NCBI GenBank assembly: GCA_025936045.1 | Contig: JAICUB010000001.1 | Location: 62,001 to 126,000 of the forward strand | DNA length: 64,000 nucleotides | Direction of reading: 5' to 3' | Origin: Polyangiaceae bacterium | GTDB taxonomy: Bacteria; Myxococcota_A; Polyangia; Polyangiales; Polyangiaceae | Part shown: positions 26,480 to 35,278 of the stretch, in pieces | Numbering within the stretch: the first letter of the stretch is position 1 | Layout: every line of letters starts with the position of its first letter | Notes under the pieces: model-generated | Database searches by the model: none | What the model was told of the DNA's origin: nothing | The model's input: the letters and a program-made list of their open reading frames with translations, nothing else | Program-made: the position numbers and the translations under genes

Positions 26480-26570
26480 GCACGCGCGAAGCGCGTGAGG
26501 GCGCAACGGCAAAGCCGGCGCGGGGGCGGGAACGACGCGGACGAGCGTTCGCAGCGAGCGTGACGGCGCG

Positions 26571-26608
26571 TTGGTGCACAACGTTGTATATATTACCCGA
26601 GGTATAGT
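26571..26608 (+). promoter_or_regulatory. AT-rich promoter-like patch
   Basis: In GC-rich surroundings the patch TTGGTG...TATATT...TATAGT stands out 45-80 bases before the esterase start at 26653. Spacing between hexamers (12-13 bases) is not ideal for a sigma-70 promoter, so an alternative sigma factor or a regulator site is also possible. Confidence 0.3.
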
Positions 26609-26652
26609 CCCGAGCCTGCTCGGGCGTGTCGAGCTCGAAGGAGAGCCCCGAG

Positions 26653-27951
26653 ATGGTCGCCACCGATTCGAAGCTATGGCTCCTGTTCACGCTGGTCGGC
26701 ACTTCTTTGGTTGGTTGCGGCAATGGCCAGCCGGCGGAAAGTGGTACGGGTGGCACCTCGACGGCCGGCGGAAGCTCGGGCGCGGGTGGAAGCTCGCAGT
26801 CCGTTGGCAGTGGTGCGGGTTCGAGCGCCGTCGCAGGCCACGGGGCGAGTGCCGGTGGTAGCTCGGGCGTCGTCGGCGCGGGCGGGGGTAACGACGCCGG
26901 TCGTGGCGGCTCGACGGGCGGCACGGGCGCCGTCGGCGGGCGCACTGGTGGTGCTGGAGGTCGTGGTGGCGCGGGCGCAACCAGCGGGATCGCTGGAGCG
27001 GGTAGCGGTGCGGGCGGGGGTGCTGGCGGAGCGGGAGCCGGCCCGATGGGTGGCCGACCCGGGGCGGGCGGCGCGGGTGGAGCGGCGAGCGGCGGCGCAG
27101 CCGGCTCGATGCAGGCGGGCGGAGCCGCGGGTTCGGCAAGCGGCGGCGGCACCGTCACCTGTCCTTCGACGGTCCTCAAAGCCGGTGACACGAACCAAAC
27201 CGTTCAAGTTGGCTCGACGAACCGCACGTACATTCTTCACGTTCCGTCGGCTTACAAGGGGACCTCCGCGGTGCCGCTCGTCGTCGACTTTCACCCGCTG
27301 GGCGGCTCGGGGTCGGCGGAGGCGATGAGCTCGCCATATAAGGCGCAGACCGATCCCGAAGGCGTCATTTCGGCGTATCCGAACGGGCTCAGCGGCCCGT
27401 CGGGCGGCGCCTGGAACGTCGGACCCTGTTGCGTGAAGGACGCGGACGACGTCGCGTTCGCGAGAGCGCTCGTCGCGCAGGTAGAAACCAAAGCGTGCAT
27501 CGACACGAAGCGCGTCTATGCCGTCGGCTTCTCGATGGGCGGCGGCATGACGCACTACCTCGCGTGCCACGCGGCCGACCTGTTCGCTGCGTTCGCCCCC
27601 GCCTCGTTCGACTTGCTCGAGGAGAACGAGGACGATTGCAAACCGCCGCGACCGATCCCGGAAATCTCGTTCCGCAGTAGCAACGATACGGTCGTTCCGT
27701 ATGAAGGTGGCTATTCCCCGGTCGTCTCCGGCATGCCCGTTACGTTCCTAGGCGCTGTCGGCACGTTCCAAAAGTGGGCCGAAATAAACGGCTGCACCGG
27801 TTCGCCCACGGCGAGCGACGGAGACGACTGCCAGTACTACACGAGCTGCACGGGCGGCGTGCAGATTGGGCTCTGCACGATGACCTCCGGGCACGCCCCC
27901 GGCAAAGCCAATATCGGTTGGCCTTTCATCAAGAAGTACACGTTGCCCTGA
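26653..27951 (+). CDS. CE1-type esterase lipoprotein, paralogue
   Basis: A 432-residue lipoprotein (LVGTSLVGC lipobox) with a long Gly/Ala/Ser linker to about residue 168. The catalytic domain is a close paralogue of that at 22805: RTYILHVPSAYKG, PLVVDFHPLGGSGS, WNVGPCCVKDADDVAFA, nucleophile Ser294 in AVGFSMGGGMTHYLAC, Asp in FRSSNDTVVPY, His in SGHAPGKANIGW. AAGGAG lies about 9 bases before ATG 26653. Likely a hemicellulose-deacylating or feruloyl esterase acting at the surface. Confidence 0.85.
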   Translation: MVATDSKLWLLFTLVGTSLVGCGNGQPAESGTGGTSTAGGSSGAGGSSQSVGSGAGSSAVAGHGASAGGSSGVVGAGGGNDAGRGGSTGGTGAVGGRTGGAGGRGGAGATSGIAGAGSGAGGGAGGAGAGPMGGRPGAGGAGGAASGGAAGSMQAGGAAGSASGGGTVTCPSTVLKAGDTNQTVQVGSTNRTYILHVPSAYKGTSAVPLVVDFHPLGGSGSAEAMSSPYKAQTDPEGVISAYPNGLSGPSGGAWNVGPCCVKDADDVAFARALVAQVETKACIDTKRVYAVGFSMGGGMTHYLACHAADLFAAFAPASFDLLEENEDDCKPPRPIPEISFRSSNDTVVPYEGGYSPVVSGMPVTFLGAVGTFQKWAEINGCTGSPTASDGDDCQYYTSCTGGVQIGLCTMTSGHAPGKANIGWPFIKKYTLP

Positions 27952-27985
27952 GCTGCCGAGTGGGAGGCGGCGCGGTCGTCACGCG

Positions 27986-28007
27986 CAATAGGCCATTTGG
28001 CCTATTG
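27986..28007. terminator. Hairpin with AATAGGCC stem
   Basis: A perfect 10-bp inverted repeat, caataggcca/tggcctattg, with a 2-base loop, 34 bases after the stop of the esterase gene. The same AATAGG/CCTATT stem core recurs at 32889-32917 and 44975-45000. No T tract follows. Confidence 0.5.
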
Positions 28008-28073
28008 GAAGATTTATCGGGAGCGGTCAACGGAAAGCGAGGGAAGTGGGCACTGCGGGGTCGGCGGTACTCC

Positions 28074-29432
28074 ATGCTCACACCTTCGATTCAGCGTTTA
28101 GCCATTTGGTCGACCGCGGCCGCACTCTTGTCTGGCTGCAGCTCTTCAACTCCGACCGAAGGCGAGCAAGGCGGCGCCGGCGGCTCCACGCAGAGCGGCT
28201 CGGGAGGGAAGCTCGGAACCGGCGGCGCGGGTGGTACGTCCGCGGCCGGACCCTCCGGCGGTACTGGGGCCGTGATTGGATCCGGCGGTGCCGGGGGGAG
28301 CGGCGCGGCGGGTAGGGTCGGCTCGGGTGGCGCGCCCGGTTCGGGCGGCGCCATGGGCTCGGGCGGCACCTCTGCCGGCGCAACCAATGCTGGATCCGGC
28401 GGTCGCGCCGAGTCCGGAGGCAGAACGGGCTTCGGCGGCGCGGGTGCCGGCGCGTCAGGCACCGGTGGGCCGGGAGCCGGCCGCGGCGGGCGCGGCGGAG
28501 GCATGGCGGGTGCCGGCGGAAACACGGCAGGTTCCGGTGCCGGAGGCGCCGGCGTCGCGGGAGCGGCGGGCGGTGCAGGCATGAGCAGCACCGGGTCCGG
28601 CATGTCTGCCGGTTGTGGGAAAGCGCCGACCATCGCGAGCAGCATGTACAACAACGGTCAACACATCACGATCACCGCCGCGAGCATGCAGCGCGGGTTC
28701 ATCCTCAACGTCCCCACGAACTACGACAACACCCACCCGTACAAACTCGTCATCGCCTATCACGAGCTCAACGGCAACGATAACGAGATGTACAAGAACC
28801 AGTACTATCACCTGCTGCCGCTCTCGAATAACAGCACCATCTTCGTCGCGCCGAACGGGCAGAACGGCGGCTCCCCGTGCTCGGGAACCGGAACGGGCGA
28901 TTCGGGCTGCGGCTGGCCGAACAGCAACAACTCCGACCTTGCGCTCGCGGACGCGGTGGTGGCGGAGCTCGAGGATAATTTCTGTATCGACACCAACCGA
29001 ATCTTCGCGACCGGTTGGAGTTACGGCGGCAGTATGTCCTACAAGACCGCGTGCGAACGGCCGCTCGGCGGTGCGAACAACGGTTTCGTCCGCGCGATCG
29101 CCGTCTATTCGGGCGCGCAGCTCAGCGGTAACTGCACCCCGCAGAAGCCGGTCGCCTACTACGCCTCGCACGGCACCCATGATTCGGTGCTGAACTACGA
29201 CGGCGGGGTGACCCTGGCTCAGAACTTCTCGACCGCCGACGGCTGCACGTGGATGACACCCACGAAGGTGACGAGCGGCGCCCACGTGTGCACGAACCTC
29301 ATGGGGTGCTCGACCGGCTATCCCGTCGAGTTTTGCTCCTTCAACGGCGACCACACGCCCGATCCCGACAACGGCCAGTCGGGCAACAGCTGGGAATATC
29401 AAAACGTGTGGACGTTCTTGAACCAGTTCTAA
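28074..29432 (+). CDS. Feruloyl esterase-like CE1 lipoprotein
   Basis: A 452-residue lipoprotein (AAALLSGC lipobox), Gly/Ala/Ser linker to about residue 175, then a catalytic domain closer to fungal feruloyl esterases than its paralogues: MQRGFILNVPTNYDNTHPYK, IAYHELNGNDNEMY, nucleophile Ser316 in ATGWSYGGSMSYK, Asp in SHGTHDSVLNY, His in FNGDHTPDPDNG. Six or more Cys suggest disulfides. It probably releases ferulate from arabinoxylan, matching the xylanase gene that follows 67 bases later. Confidence 0.85.
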   Translation: MLTPSIQRLAIWSTAAALLSGCSSSTPTEGEQGGAGGSTQSGSGGKLGTGGAGGTSAAGPSGGTGAVIGSGGAGGSGAAGRVGSGGAPGSGGAMGSGGTSAGATNAGSGGRAESGGRTGFGGAGAGASGTGGPGAGRGGRGGGMAGAGGNTAGSGAGGAGVAGAAGGAGMSSTGSGMSAGCGKAPTIASSMYNNGQHITITAASMQRGFILNVPTNYDNTHPYKLVIAYHELNGNDNEMYKNQYYHLLPLSNNSTIFVAPNGQNGGSPCSGTGTGDSGCGWPNSNNSDLALADAVVAELEDNFCIDTNRIFATGWSYGGSMSYKTACERPLGGANNGFVRAIAVYSGAQLSGNCTPQKPVAYYASHGTHDSVLNYDGGVTLAQNFSTADGCTWMTPTKVTSGAHVCTNLMGCSTGYPVEFCSFNGDHTPDPDNGQSGNSWEYQNVWTFLNQF

Positions 29433-29499
29433 CTCCGTAGGTCTAGAACCGTCGGCCGTTCGAGACGGAACTGCGACCAAAGTTGCACTGCTTTGGTCG

Positions 29500-30879
29500 A
29501 TGCACTCACGAGCCCATTGGGGGGCGGTTGTCACGCTGACTGCTCTAGGCGCAGCCTCGTCCGGCTGTGGAGCAGGGGCGGGGGACGCGAACGGAACCGG
29601 CAACGCGCCTTCGGTCGACGGCGCAGGCCGTTCTGCAGCCGGTGGTTCCTTCGCCGCAGGAGGGACGCTAGGCACGAGCGGAGGGGGTGGGCGTGGCGAA
29701 AGCGGAGCGAGCTCGGCAGCTGGTGGTAGTTTGCCGGGCACTGCCGGAAGCGGCGGCGCGGCGGCAACCGGCGGCATGCCGGCGAACGGAGGAGCACCGC
29801 AGGGCGGCATGCCGGGAAGCGGCGGTAGAGCCGCAGGTAGCGGCGGAGTGAGCGACGGCGGCGGACGGCGTGGCGGCGGCGGCAGAGCGGGGACGGCGGG
29901 GACCGGCGGAGTGAGCGGCGGAGCGGGCGGCGCCGGCGCGGGTGGCGCGGCCGCGTCCGGCGGCATGGGTGGCAAGGTGAGCTCGAATGCAGGCGCCGGC
30001 AGCGGCGGCTTTCCCGCCAAGTTCGCCGGCAACATCGATACGCGGGGCTCGATCCGCTCGGACTTCGCCACGTATTGGAATCAGTTCAGCCCGGAGAACG
30101 CTGGCAAATGGGGCTCGGTGCAGCCGAACTCCCAGGACTCGTTCAACTGGACCGCGCTCGACGCGATGTACAAATACGCGAACGATCACGGCATCGTCTT
30201 CAAGCAGCACAATTTCATTTGGGGTTCGCAGCAGCCGGGGTGGACGGCCAACTTGACGACCTCCACCGGCCCCCCCGCCGTCCAAAACTGGATGAACGCG
30301 TTTTGCGCGCGGTATCCGAACACGCGCCTCATCGACGTCGTGAACGAGCCACCGCCGCACACGACTCCGAAGTACTTGAACGCCATCGGCGGTGCCGGCA
30401 CGAGCGGCTACGACTGGATCGCCAACGCTTTCAAGTGGGCGCGCCAAGCCTGCCCGAACGCGATCCTGATTCTGAACGACTACAACAACGTGGAGCAGGC
30501 GGGGGACGTCCAGCACACGATCGACATCGTCAACGCCATCAAGAAGGTCGGCGCACCCATCGACGCGATCGGCTGCCAGACGCACGGCGCCGCGAATCTC
30601 TCTTCGGCGACCTTGAAGACCAACATCGACAAGCTCTCGAGCGGCTCGGGGCTCCCCGTCTACATCACGGAATACGATCTCAACATCGCGGACGACGCGA
30701 AACAGGCGTCCGTGATGCAGGACCAGTTCACCATGTTCTGGAACGAAGCCAACGTGAAGGGCATCACCTACTGGGGGTACCTCGTCGGCGCGACGTGGGA
30801 GACGAACACGGGCCTCCTCCAGAGCAACGGCACGCCGCGGCCCGCACTGACCTGGCTCATGAATTTTCTCGGCCGCTGA
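29500..30879 (+). CDS. GH10 endo-1,4-beta-xylanase lipoprotein
   Basis: A 459-residue enzyme. Lipobox AASSGC, Gly/Ala/Ser linker to about residue 165, then a GH10 TIM barrel that starts with FAGNIDTRGSIRSDFATYWN. The acid/base is Glu283 (LIDVVNEPPPHTT) and the nucleophile Glu391 (VYITEYDLNI). HNFIWGSQQPGW and TYWGYLVGATW line the subsites. No carbohydrate-binding module is present, so anchoring comes from the lipid and linker. Hydrolyses the xylan backbone at the surface. Confidence 0.93.
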   Translation: MHSRAHWGAVVTLTALGAASSGCGAGAGDANGTGNAPSVDGAGRSAAGGSFAAGGTLGTSGGGGRGESGASSAAGGSLPGTAGSGGAAATGGMPANGGAPQGGMPGSGGRAAGSGGVSDGGGRRGGGGRAGTAGTGGVSGGAGGAGAGGAAASGGMGGKVSSNAGAGSGGFPAKFAGNIDTRGSIRSDFATYWNQFSPENAGKWGSVQPNSQDSFNWTALDAMYKYANDHGIVFKQHNFIWGSQQPGWTANLTTSTGPPAVQNWMNAFCARYPNTRLIDVVNEPPPHTTPKYLNAIGGAGTSGYDWIANAFKWARQACPNAILILNDYNNVEQAGDVQHTIDIVNAIKKVGAPIDAIGCQTHGAANLSSATLKTNIDKLSSGSGLPVYITEYDLNIADDAKQASVMQDQFTMFWNEANVKGITYWGYLVGATWETNTGLLQSNGTPRPALTWLMNFLGR

Positions 30880-30899
30880 AGCCGGTACCGGCTCGTGAC

Positions 30900-32096
30900 C
30901 TACTGAGCCGTGACGCTCGCCGTCGTGAAATCGATCCGGCCGGAGCCGCCGCCCGCCTCGATCAGAACCTTGGCTTCCTCCATTTTCCCGAGCGTCATGC
31001 CGAAGCCCTTCCAGGCGTCGAAATGCTTGGTCAAGGAGATGTGCCCGCACGTGCGCGCCGACTGCCGAACGCTGATGAACTGCTCGAACGTCGCCGTGCC
31101 TTGAATGGACGGTTGGTTATTCTGCGTGTGCGTGTAGACGTTGTAGGTCCCTTCACCGTCGATGGTGAAGCTGCCCTTCTTGGTGCCGCTTGCGCCGAGA
31201 CCGTTGTAGGAGTCCTCGACCACGTAGAATTCGACGAGCGGACTCACGGACCAGCCGTAGATCCCGATCGACGAGTAGCCGCCGCCGCTCCCGGATTTCT
31301 TCTCCGCGAAGTCGGCCGCCAGCGTCCCGAATTGGTCGTAAGTCTTGCTCGAGCCGAGCGCGAGCCCGACGCGCGCCAGAAAATCTCCGGAGTTGTTCCA
31401 GGTTGCGCTGAACGCGGCATCCGAACCATAGGTGATGAGGCACCCCCCGCCTCCACTCGACCAGACGGTCCACTGCTGGCTTCCCACGTTGCCCGATTGG
31501 TTCGACGAGCAGTGAGAGCTTCCGTTGCTCGGGACGCTGCCGGAACACGACACGACGCCGCCGTCCGTCCCCGCGTTGCCGCCGCCCGCACCACCGGCGC
31601 CGGGGGAACCGGCTCTTCCGCCGGAACCGCCCATGCCGGTGCGGCCCCCGGCGCTCCGCCCGCCACTTGCCGTTCCGGCGCGTCCGCCCGTCGTGCCCAT
31701 GCCGGCCGCCGCGGATCTCCCGCCGGAGCTCATGCCTCCCAAAGCTCCGGAGCTCCCACCTTGCGCGGCGCGCCCGCCGCGGCCGTTGGCTCCCGCTTCG
31801 CCTGCACGCGCGCCTCCGCTCCCGCCCTGCGCCCCATTCGAGCCACCCGAGCCCGGCGGGCTCCCCGTCATCCCGCCGGTTGACGACTGGCCGTCGCGTG
31901 GGGGGTCGAACAATCCGAGATCGTCGCCCACGGGGCCGCCCGTGGCGCAGCCGAACGCCGCTGCTGCGGCCAGAAGCGCCAAACCTTGCTGCGACCGGCT
32001 CGCCTCGCCGCCGCAGGGAGCGAAGCGAAGGGCGGCTATGGCGCTTACTCGACGGCTCATCCTGGCGCAGTGCCTGCCGCCGGCCGTGCCCGTCAT
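30900..32096 (-). CDS. GH11 endo-1,4-beta-xylanase lipoprotein
   Basis: A 398-residue enzyme convergent with the GH10 gene, 20 bases apart. Lipobox-like AAAAFGC near residue 50, Gly/Ser/Ala linker, then a GH11 jelly roll. Typical blocks are YGWSVSPLVEFYVVEDSYNG with nucleophile Glu289, GTATFEQFISVRQSARTCG and FDAWKGFGMTLGK; the acid/base is probably Glu380 in VLIEAGGGSG. Start is uncertain: ATG 32096 or ATG 32060, neither with a good ribosome site. Works with GH10 on xylan. Confidence 0.88.
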   Translation of the reverse strand: MTGTAGGRHCARMSRRVSAIAALRFAPCGGEASRSQQGLALLAAAAAFGCATGGPVGDDLGLFDPPRDGQSSTGGMTGSPPGSGGSNGAQGGSGGARAGEAGANGRGGRAAQGGSSGALGGMSSGGRSAAAGMGTTGGRAGTASGGRSAGGRTGMGGSGGRAGSPGAGGAGGGNAGTDGGVVSCSGSVPSNGSSHCSSNQSGNVGSQQWTVWSSGGGGCLITYGSDAAFSATWNNSGDFLARVGLALGSSKTYDQFGTLAADFAEKKSGSGGGYSSIGIYGWSVSPLVEFYVVEDSYNGLGASGTKKGSFTIDGEGTYNVYTHTQNNQPSIQGTATFEQFISVRQSARTCGHISLTKHFDAWKGFGMTLGKMEEAKVLIEAGGGSGRIDFTTASVTAQ

Positions 32097-32281
32097 GAAA
32101 TTCGAGCGGAGAACGTTCGTCGAGCCGGCGTGATCAAACGCGCTCGACCCGGGAATGTTATGCCGATCAGGGGGCGCACCTTCGCACGCGGAGCCGTTGC
32201 ACGAGCTCGCCGCGACGAGCAGTCGACTCTTCGCGGGCGTCGACGGAATTGGTGGTCCGAAGACACTGCCGTCGAGTTCTC

Positions 32282-32872
32282 GTGTGCGACGATGCGCGGA
32301 CGCCCTTGGCGAAGCCCGACCCTGCAGCGCAGGCGGTGCCCGCGTTCAAGGCCATTTATGCCGAATATTTCGAATTCGTTTGGTCGTCCGCGCGACGCCT
32401 CGGCGTAGTGCCGGCCGCGATGGACGACGTAGTCCAAGAGATCTTCGTCGTGATCCACCGCCGGCTCCACACGCTGGAGCAGCCTGAATCCTTACGGAGT
32501 TGGATTTACAGCATCGTCCGGCGCACGGTGAGCGGCTACCACCGTTCGCGCCGCAGCCGGAACGCGTCGGACACGGCGCTGGCTCAGCACGTCGGCACGC
32601 AGATGGACGCCCAGCTGACGCCGCTCGACCTCGCCGAGCAGAACGAGGAAGCGAAGCTACTTTGGTCCGTGCTCGAGGAAATCGAGCCGCGCAAGCGTGA
32701 AGTGCTCGTCCTCGTGGAGTTCGACGGCATGACGGTTCCGGAAATCGCCGACGCACTCGATATTCCGGTCAACACGGCGTACTCGCGGCTGCGCGCAGGG
32801 AGAATCGCGTTCGAGGCGGCGCTCGCACGGCGTGCGGTGCGAGGTGGAGGGGAAGGGGGAGAGCGTCCATGA
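32282..32872 (+). CDS. ECF RNA polymerase sigma factor
   Basis: A 196-residue sigma-70 family protein. Region 2 is seen in YAEYFEFVWSSARRLG, DDVVQEIFVVIHRRLHTLE and LRSWIYSIVRRTVSGYHR; region 4 in EEIEPRKREVLVLVEFDGMT and VPEIADALDIPVNTAYSRLR. No anti-sigma gene is adjacent, which is unusual. The start is uncertain (GTG 32282 taken; no clear ribosome site). It diverges from the GH11 gene and may control the locus. Confidence 0.85.
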   Translation: MCDDARTPLAKPDPAAQAVPAFKAIYAEYFEFVWSSARRLGVVPAAMDDVVQEIFVVIHRRLHTLEQPESLRSWIYSIVRRTVSGYHRSRRSRNASDTALAQHVGTQMDAQLTPLDLAEQNEEAKLLWSVLEEIEPRKREVLVLVEFDGMTVPEIADALDIPVNTAYSRLRAGRIAFEAALARRAVRGGGEGGERP

Positions 32873-32888
32873 CGGAGCTCGTGAATCG

Positions 32889-32917
32889 CTCGAATAGGTC
32901 GATCAGCCTATTGCGAG
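32889..32917. terminator. Imperfect hairpin with AATAGG stem
   Basis: Arms ctcgaatagg (32889-32898) and cctattgcgag (32907-32917) pair with one bulged base, 16 bases after the sigma-factor stop. The AATAGG/CCTATT core is shared with the hairpins at 27986 and 44975. Confidence 0.4.
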
Positions 32918-32993
32918 ATTCCACACCCCGGTCAAACCATCGCGCCTTGCTACAAGCCAAGAAGACTGATCCCGTCTGCCCAGATCGTTCTGG

Positions 32994-34205
32994 ATGACGA
33001 ACTCGGTCGCGTTCGTCTGTGACGCCGTACGCACTCCCTTCGGCAGCGACGGAGGGACGCTCGCGACCATCCGGTCCGACGACCTCGGCGCCGTCCCGAT
33101 CCAAGCGCTCGTGAAGCGCAACAGTCACGTCGATTGGGCGGCGGTCGATGACGTGATTTACGGGTGCGGGAACCAGGCAGGGGAGGATCAGCACAACGTC
33201 GCGCGCGTCGCTGCACTGCTCGCGGGCCTTCCCGATTCGGTGCCGGGCGTTACGGTCAATCGCCTGTGCGGGTCCGGCCTCGAAGCCGTGGCGGCGGCCG
33301 CGCGGGCGATCAAGCTGCGGGAAGGCGGGCTCTACATCGCGGGCGGTGTCGAGAGCGTGTCTCGCACCGCGCTCGTCTTGCCCAAAACACCCGTCGCACG
33401 CGTGAGCGGCGTGCGGCTTGCCGACCCGGAGGTCGGCTGGCGTTTCATCAACCCGCTGATCCACGACCGCTTCGGCACCTACTCGCCCATCGAAACGGCC
33501 GAGAACGTGGCCACCGAGTTCCGAATCGCGCGCTCCGCTCAAGATGCTTTCGCCTATCGCAGCCAGCACCGCGTGGCGGCAGCGGTCCAGAGCGGCATTC
33601 TCGGTGACGAGATCGTGCCCGTGCTCGTGCCGCGAAAATCTTCGGTGAGCATGCTCGTCGATCGCGACGAACAACCGCGCCCGCAAACCACGTTCGGCGA
33701 GCTATCGAAGCTGAAGCCGATCATGCGCAACGGCTGGACGGTGACGACGGGCAACGTCGCCGCCGGTGCCGATGGGGCGTGCGCTTTGTTGCTCGCGTCC
33801 CACGCGGCTGCCAAGCGCTTCTGTCTCGTTCCGCGCGCGCGGGTGGTTGCCACCGCGGCCGCGGGAGTCGAGCCTCGCATCGCCGGCATGGGGCCGGTCC
33901 CCGCCATTCGCCGCGTGCTGGCGCAAGCGCGCATCACGCTCTCGCAAGTAGAGCTCTTCGAGCTCAACGAGACGTCCGCCGCCGAAGTGCTCGCGGTCTT
34001 GCGCGATCTCCGCATCCCCGAGGATGCCCCGTTCGTCAATTCGAACGGCGGAGCGATTGCGCTCGGACAGCCGTGCGCTGCCGGAAGTGCGCGGCTCGTC
34101 GCGGCGGCGGCACTCGAGCTCCAGCGTGCGGGAGCGCGCTACGCCGTGTGCGCCGCGCGTGCCGGCATGGGGCAGGGCATCGCCGTGCTGCTCGAACGGG
34201 TGTGA
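32994..34205 (+). CDS. Thiolase (acetyl-CoA acetyltransferase family), altered active site
   Basis: A 403-residue thiolase. The acylated Cys92 is present (VNRLCGSGLEAVAAA), as are the NE pair (ELNETSAAE) and a C-terminal Cys386 (AVCAARAGMGQG). The normally invariant GHP motif reads GQP: Gln359 replaces the His that activates the nucleophile (NSNGGAIALGQPCAAG). The C-terminal Gly-rich loop also differs from the usual CGGGGQG. Either a specialised or a weakened enzyme. It stands alone between a sigma factor and an AraC regulator. Confidence 0.85.
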   Translation: MTNSVAFVCDAVRTPFGSDGGTLATIRSDDLGAVPIQALVKRNSHVDWAAVDDVIYGCGNQAGEDQHNVARVAALLAGLPDSVPGVTVNRLCGSGLEAVAAAARAIKLREGGLYIAGGVESVSRTALVLPKTPVARVSGVRLADPEVGWRFINPLIHDRFGTYSPIETAENVATEFRIARSAQDAFAYRSQHRVAAAVQSGILGDEIVPVLVPRKSSVSMLVDRDEQPRPQTTFGELSKLKPIMRNGWTVTTGNVAAGADGACALLLASHAAAKRFCLVPRARVVATAAAGVEPRIAGMGPVPAIRRVLAQARITLSQVELFELNETSAAEVLAVLRDLRIPEDAPFVNSNGGAIALGQPCAAGSARLVAAAALELQRAGARYAVCAARAGMGQGIAVLLERV

Positions 34206-34220
34206 ACGCGGCGGGGCCGC

Positions 34221-35048
34221 TCAGCCGGCGTAAGTGAGCTGCATGCGCTCGCGTACCTCGGAACGGAAGAAGTGCGCGGGAGCGCAGCCGAGCTCGGCAC
34301 GGAACGCGCGATGGCACTGCGAGTACGAGCCGAACCCGGCGTCACTCGCCGCCGACATCAAGTCACGCCCCGAGTCGACGAGCTGCATCAGTCGAAGCAG
34401 GCGCACGCGCGTTCGATAGCGGACGAGCGTCAGCCCCACGTCGCGGTGGAAATGGCGGCTCACCTCACTCGGGTGGGTGCGAAGCTCATGCGCCAACGCG
34501 TCGAGCCCGCGCTCCGGCTCCGCCGAAATGAGCTTCAAGGTGCGCCGCGTCAGCACGTGGAGGTCGCTGCTGCGTGCCGTGACCGAACGTCCACTGAGCC
34601 AATGCACGCGCTCCCAGAGCTCCGCCCCCAGTTGTTCGGCGCCGGCGCGATCGACGATGGCCGCCGCGCGATCCATGACGCCGGCAAGCTCCGACGCGGC
34701 GAGCGCCGCGTGGCACGGTTCGACGGCGTCTGGGCGCCCCGCCAAGACGGTCGCCGAGTAGACGGGATCGAGGCCGACGGCATAGAGATAGAGATCCGCG
34801 GAAGCGTCGAGCAACGCGTGATCCACGCCCGGGGGAAACGCGAGGAGCTCTCCCCTCGTCACGCGCACGGTTCGATCGCCGACACCGAACGTCGCCGAGC
34901 CCGTCAGTACCAAGTTCACTTCCGGCTCAGCGTGGAAATGGCGAGGCCTGCGTCCACCCACGGCGTCAGCGTATTTCCACACGAAGGCCCGCTCTTGGCG
35001 ATGGGGAAGGAAGCGCTGATAGAGCGCTCGAGGCTCGCCGTCGGCCAT
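34221..35048 (-). CDS. AraC-family transcriptional regulator
   Basis: A 275-residue regulator. An N-terminal cupin-like sensing domain (RHFHAEPEVNLVLTGSATFG, ELLAFPPGVDHAL) is followed by a C-terminal pair of helix-turn-helices (LDALAHELRTHPSEVSRHFH, then SAASDAGFGSYSQCHRAFRA and APAHFFRSEV). The ligand is likely a sugar or small effector by family habit. It converges on the thiolase gene and diverges from the GH54 gene, which it could regulate. Confidence 0.88.
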   Translation of the reverse strand: MADGEPRALYQRFLPHRQERAFVWKYADAVGGRRPRHFHAEPEVNLVLTGSATFGVGDRTVRVTRGELLAFPPGVDHALLDASADLYLYAVGLDPVYSATVLAGRPDAVEPCHAALAASELAGVMDRAAAIVDRAGAEQLGAELWERVHWLSGRSVTARSSDLHVLTRRTLKLISAEPERGLDALAHELRTHPSEVSRHFHRDVGLTLVRYRTRVRLLRLMQLVDSGRDLMSAASDAGFGSYSQCHRAFRAELGCAPAHFFRSEVRERMQLTYAG

Positions 35049-35278
35049 CCTCGGCAAACTAGCCCAGGGTGCCCGCTCCCGCCAGCCTTGCCCCAAGAAG
35101 CGCGAACACGAGAGCGCCTGCGCTAGCGCTCTCGGGCGGCTTCACCGGAGTCGCACGCGTCCGAAATGGTGACGGATCGGCGCCGCAGAAACCACTGAGG
35201 ATCACGTTCAGCGCTTTTGCGTCACGCGCGTTCGCGCGACGCCGGCGCTCGTGTGCCTGGCGCGAGGTCCCTTTGACT

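Larger units (their letters stand above)
26304..26652. other. 349-bp intergenic region with several structured elements
   Basis: No convincing gene is seen. The stretch holds a perfect terminator-like hairpin (26343-26366), copy B of the dispersed repeat (26385-26479), short GC-rich palindromes (gcgcgaagcgcg; aaagccggc), an AT-rich patch at about 26584-26608, an inverted repeat CCCGAG/CTCGGG (26610-26625), and the ribosome site of the next gene. Confidence 0.6.

Noticed and set aside
26480..26570. GC-rich palindromes resembling mobile-element ends
   Set aside because: No transposase, no target-site duplication and no matching partner end was seen; such short palindromes are common in DNA of this composition.
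26427..27191. Long Pro/Ala-rich open frames antisense to the linkers (also at 22810, 28091, 39566, 45960 and 60277)
   Set aside because: Gly/Ala/Ser linkers coded by GC-rich codons have no stops on the opposite strand. The antisense products are low complexity, with no ribosome site.
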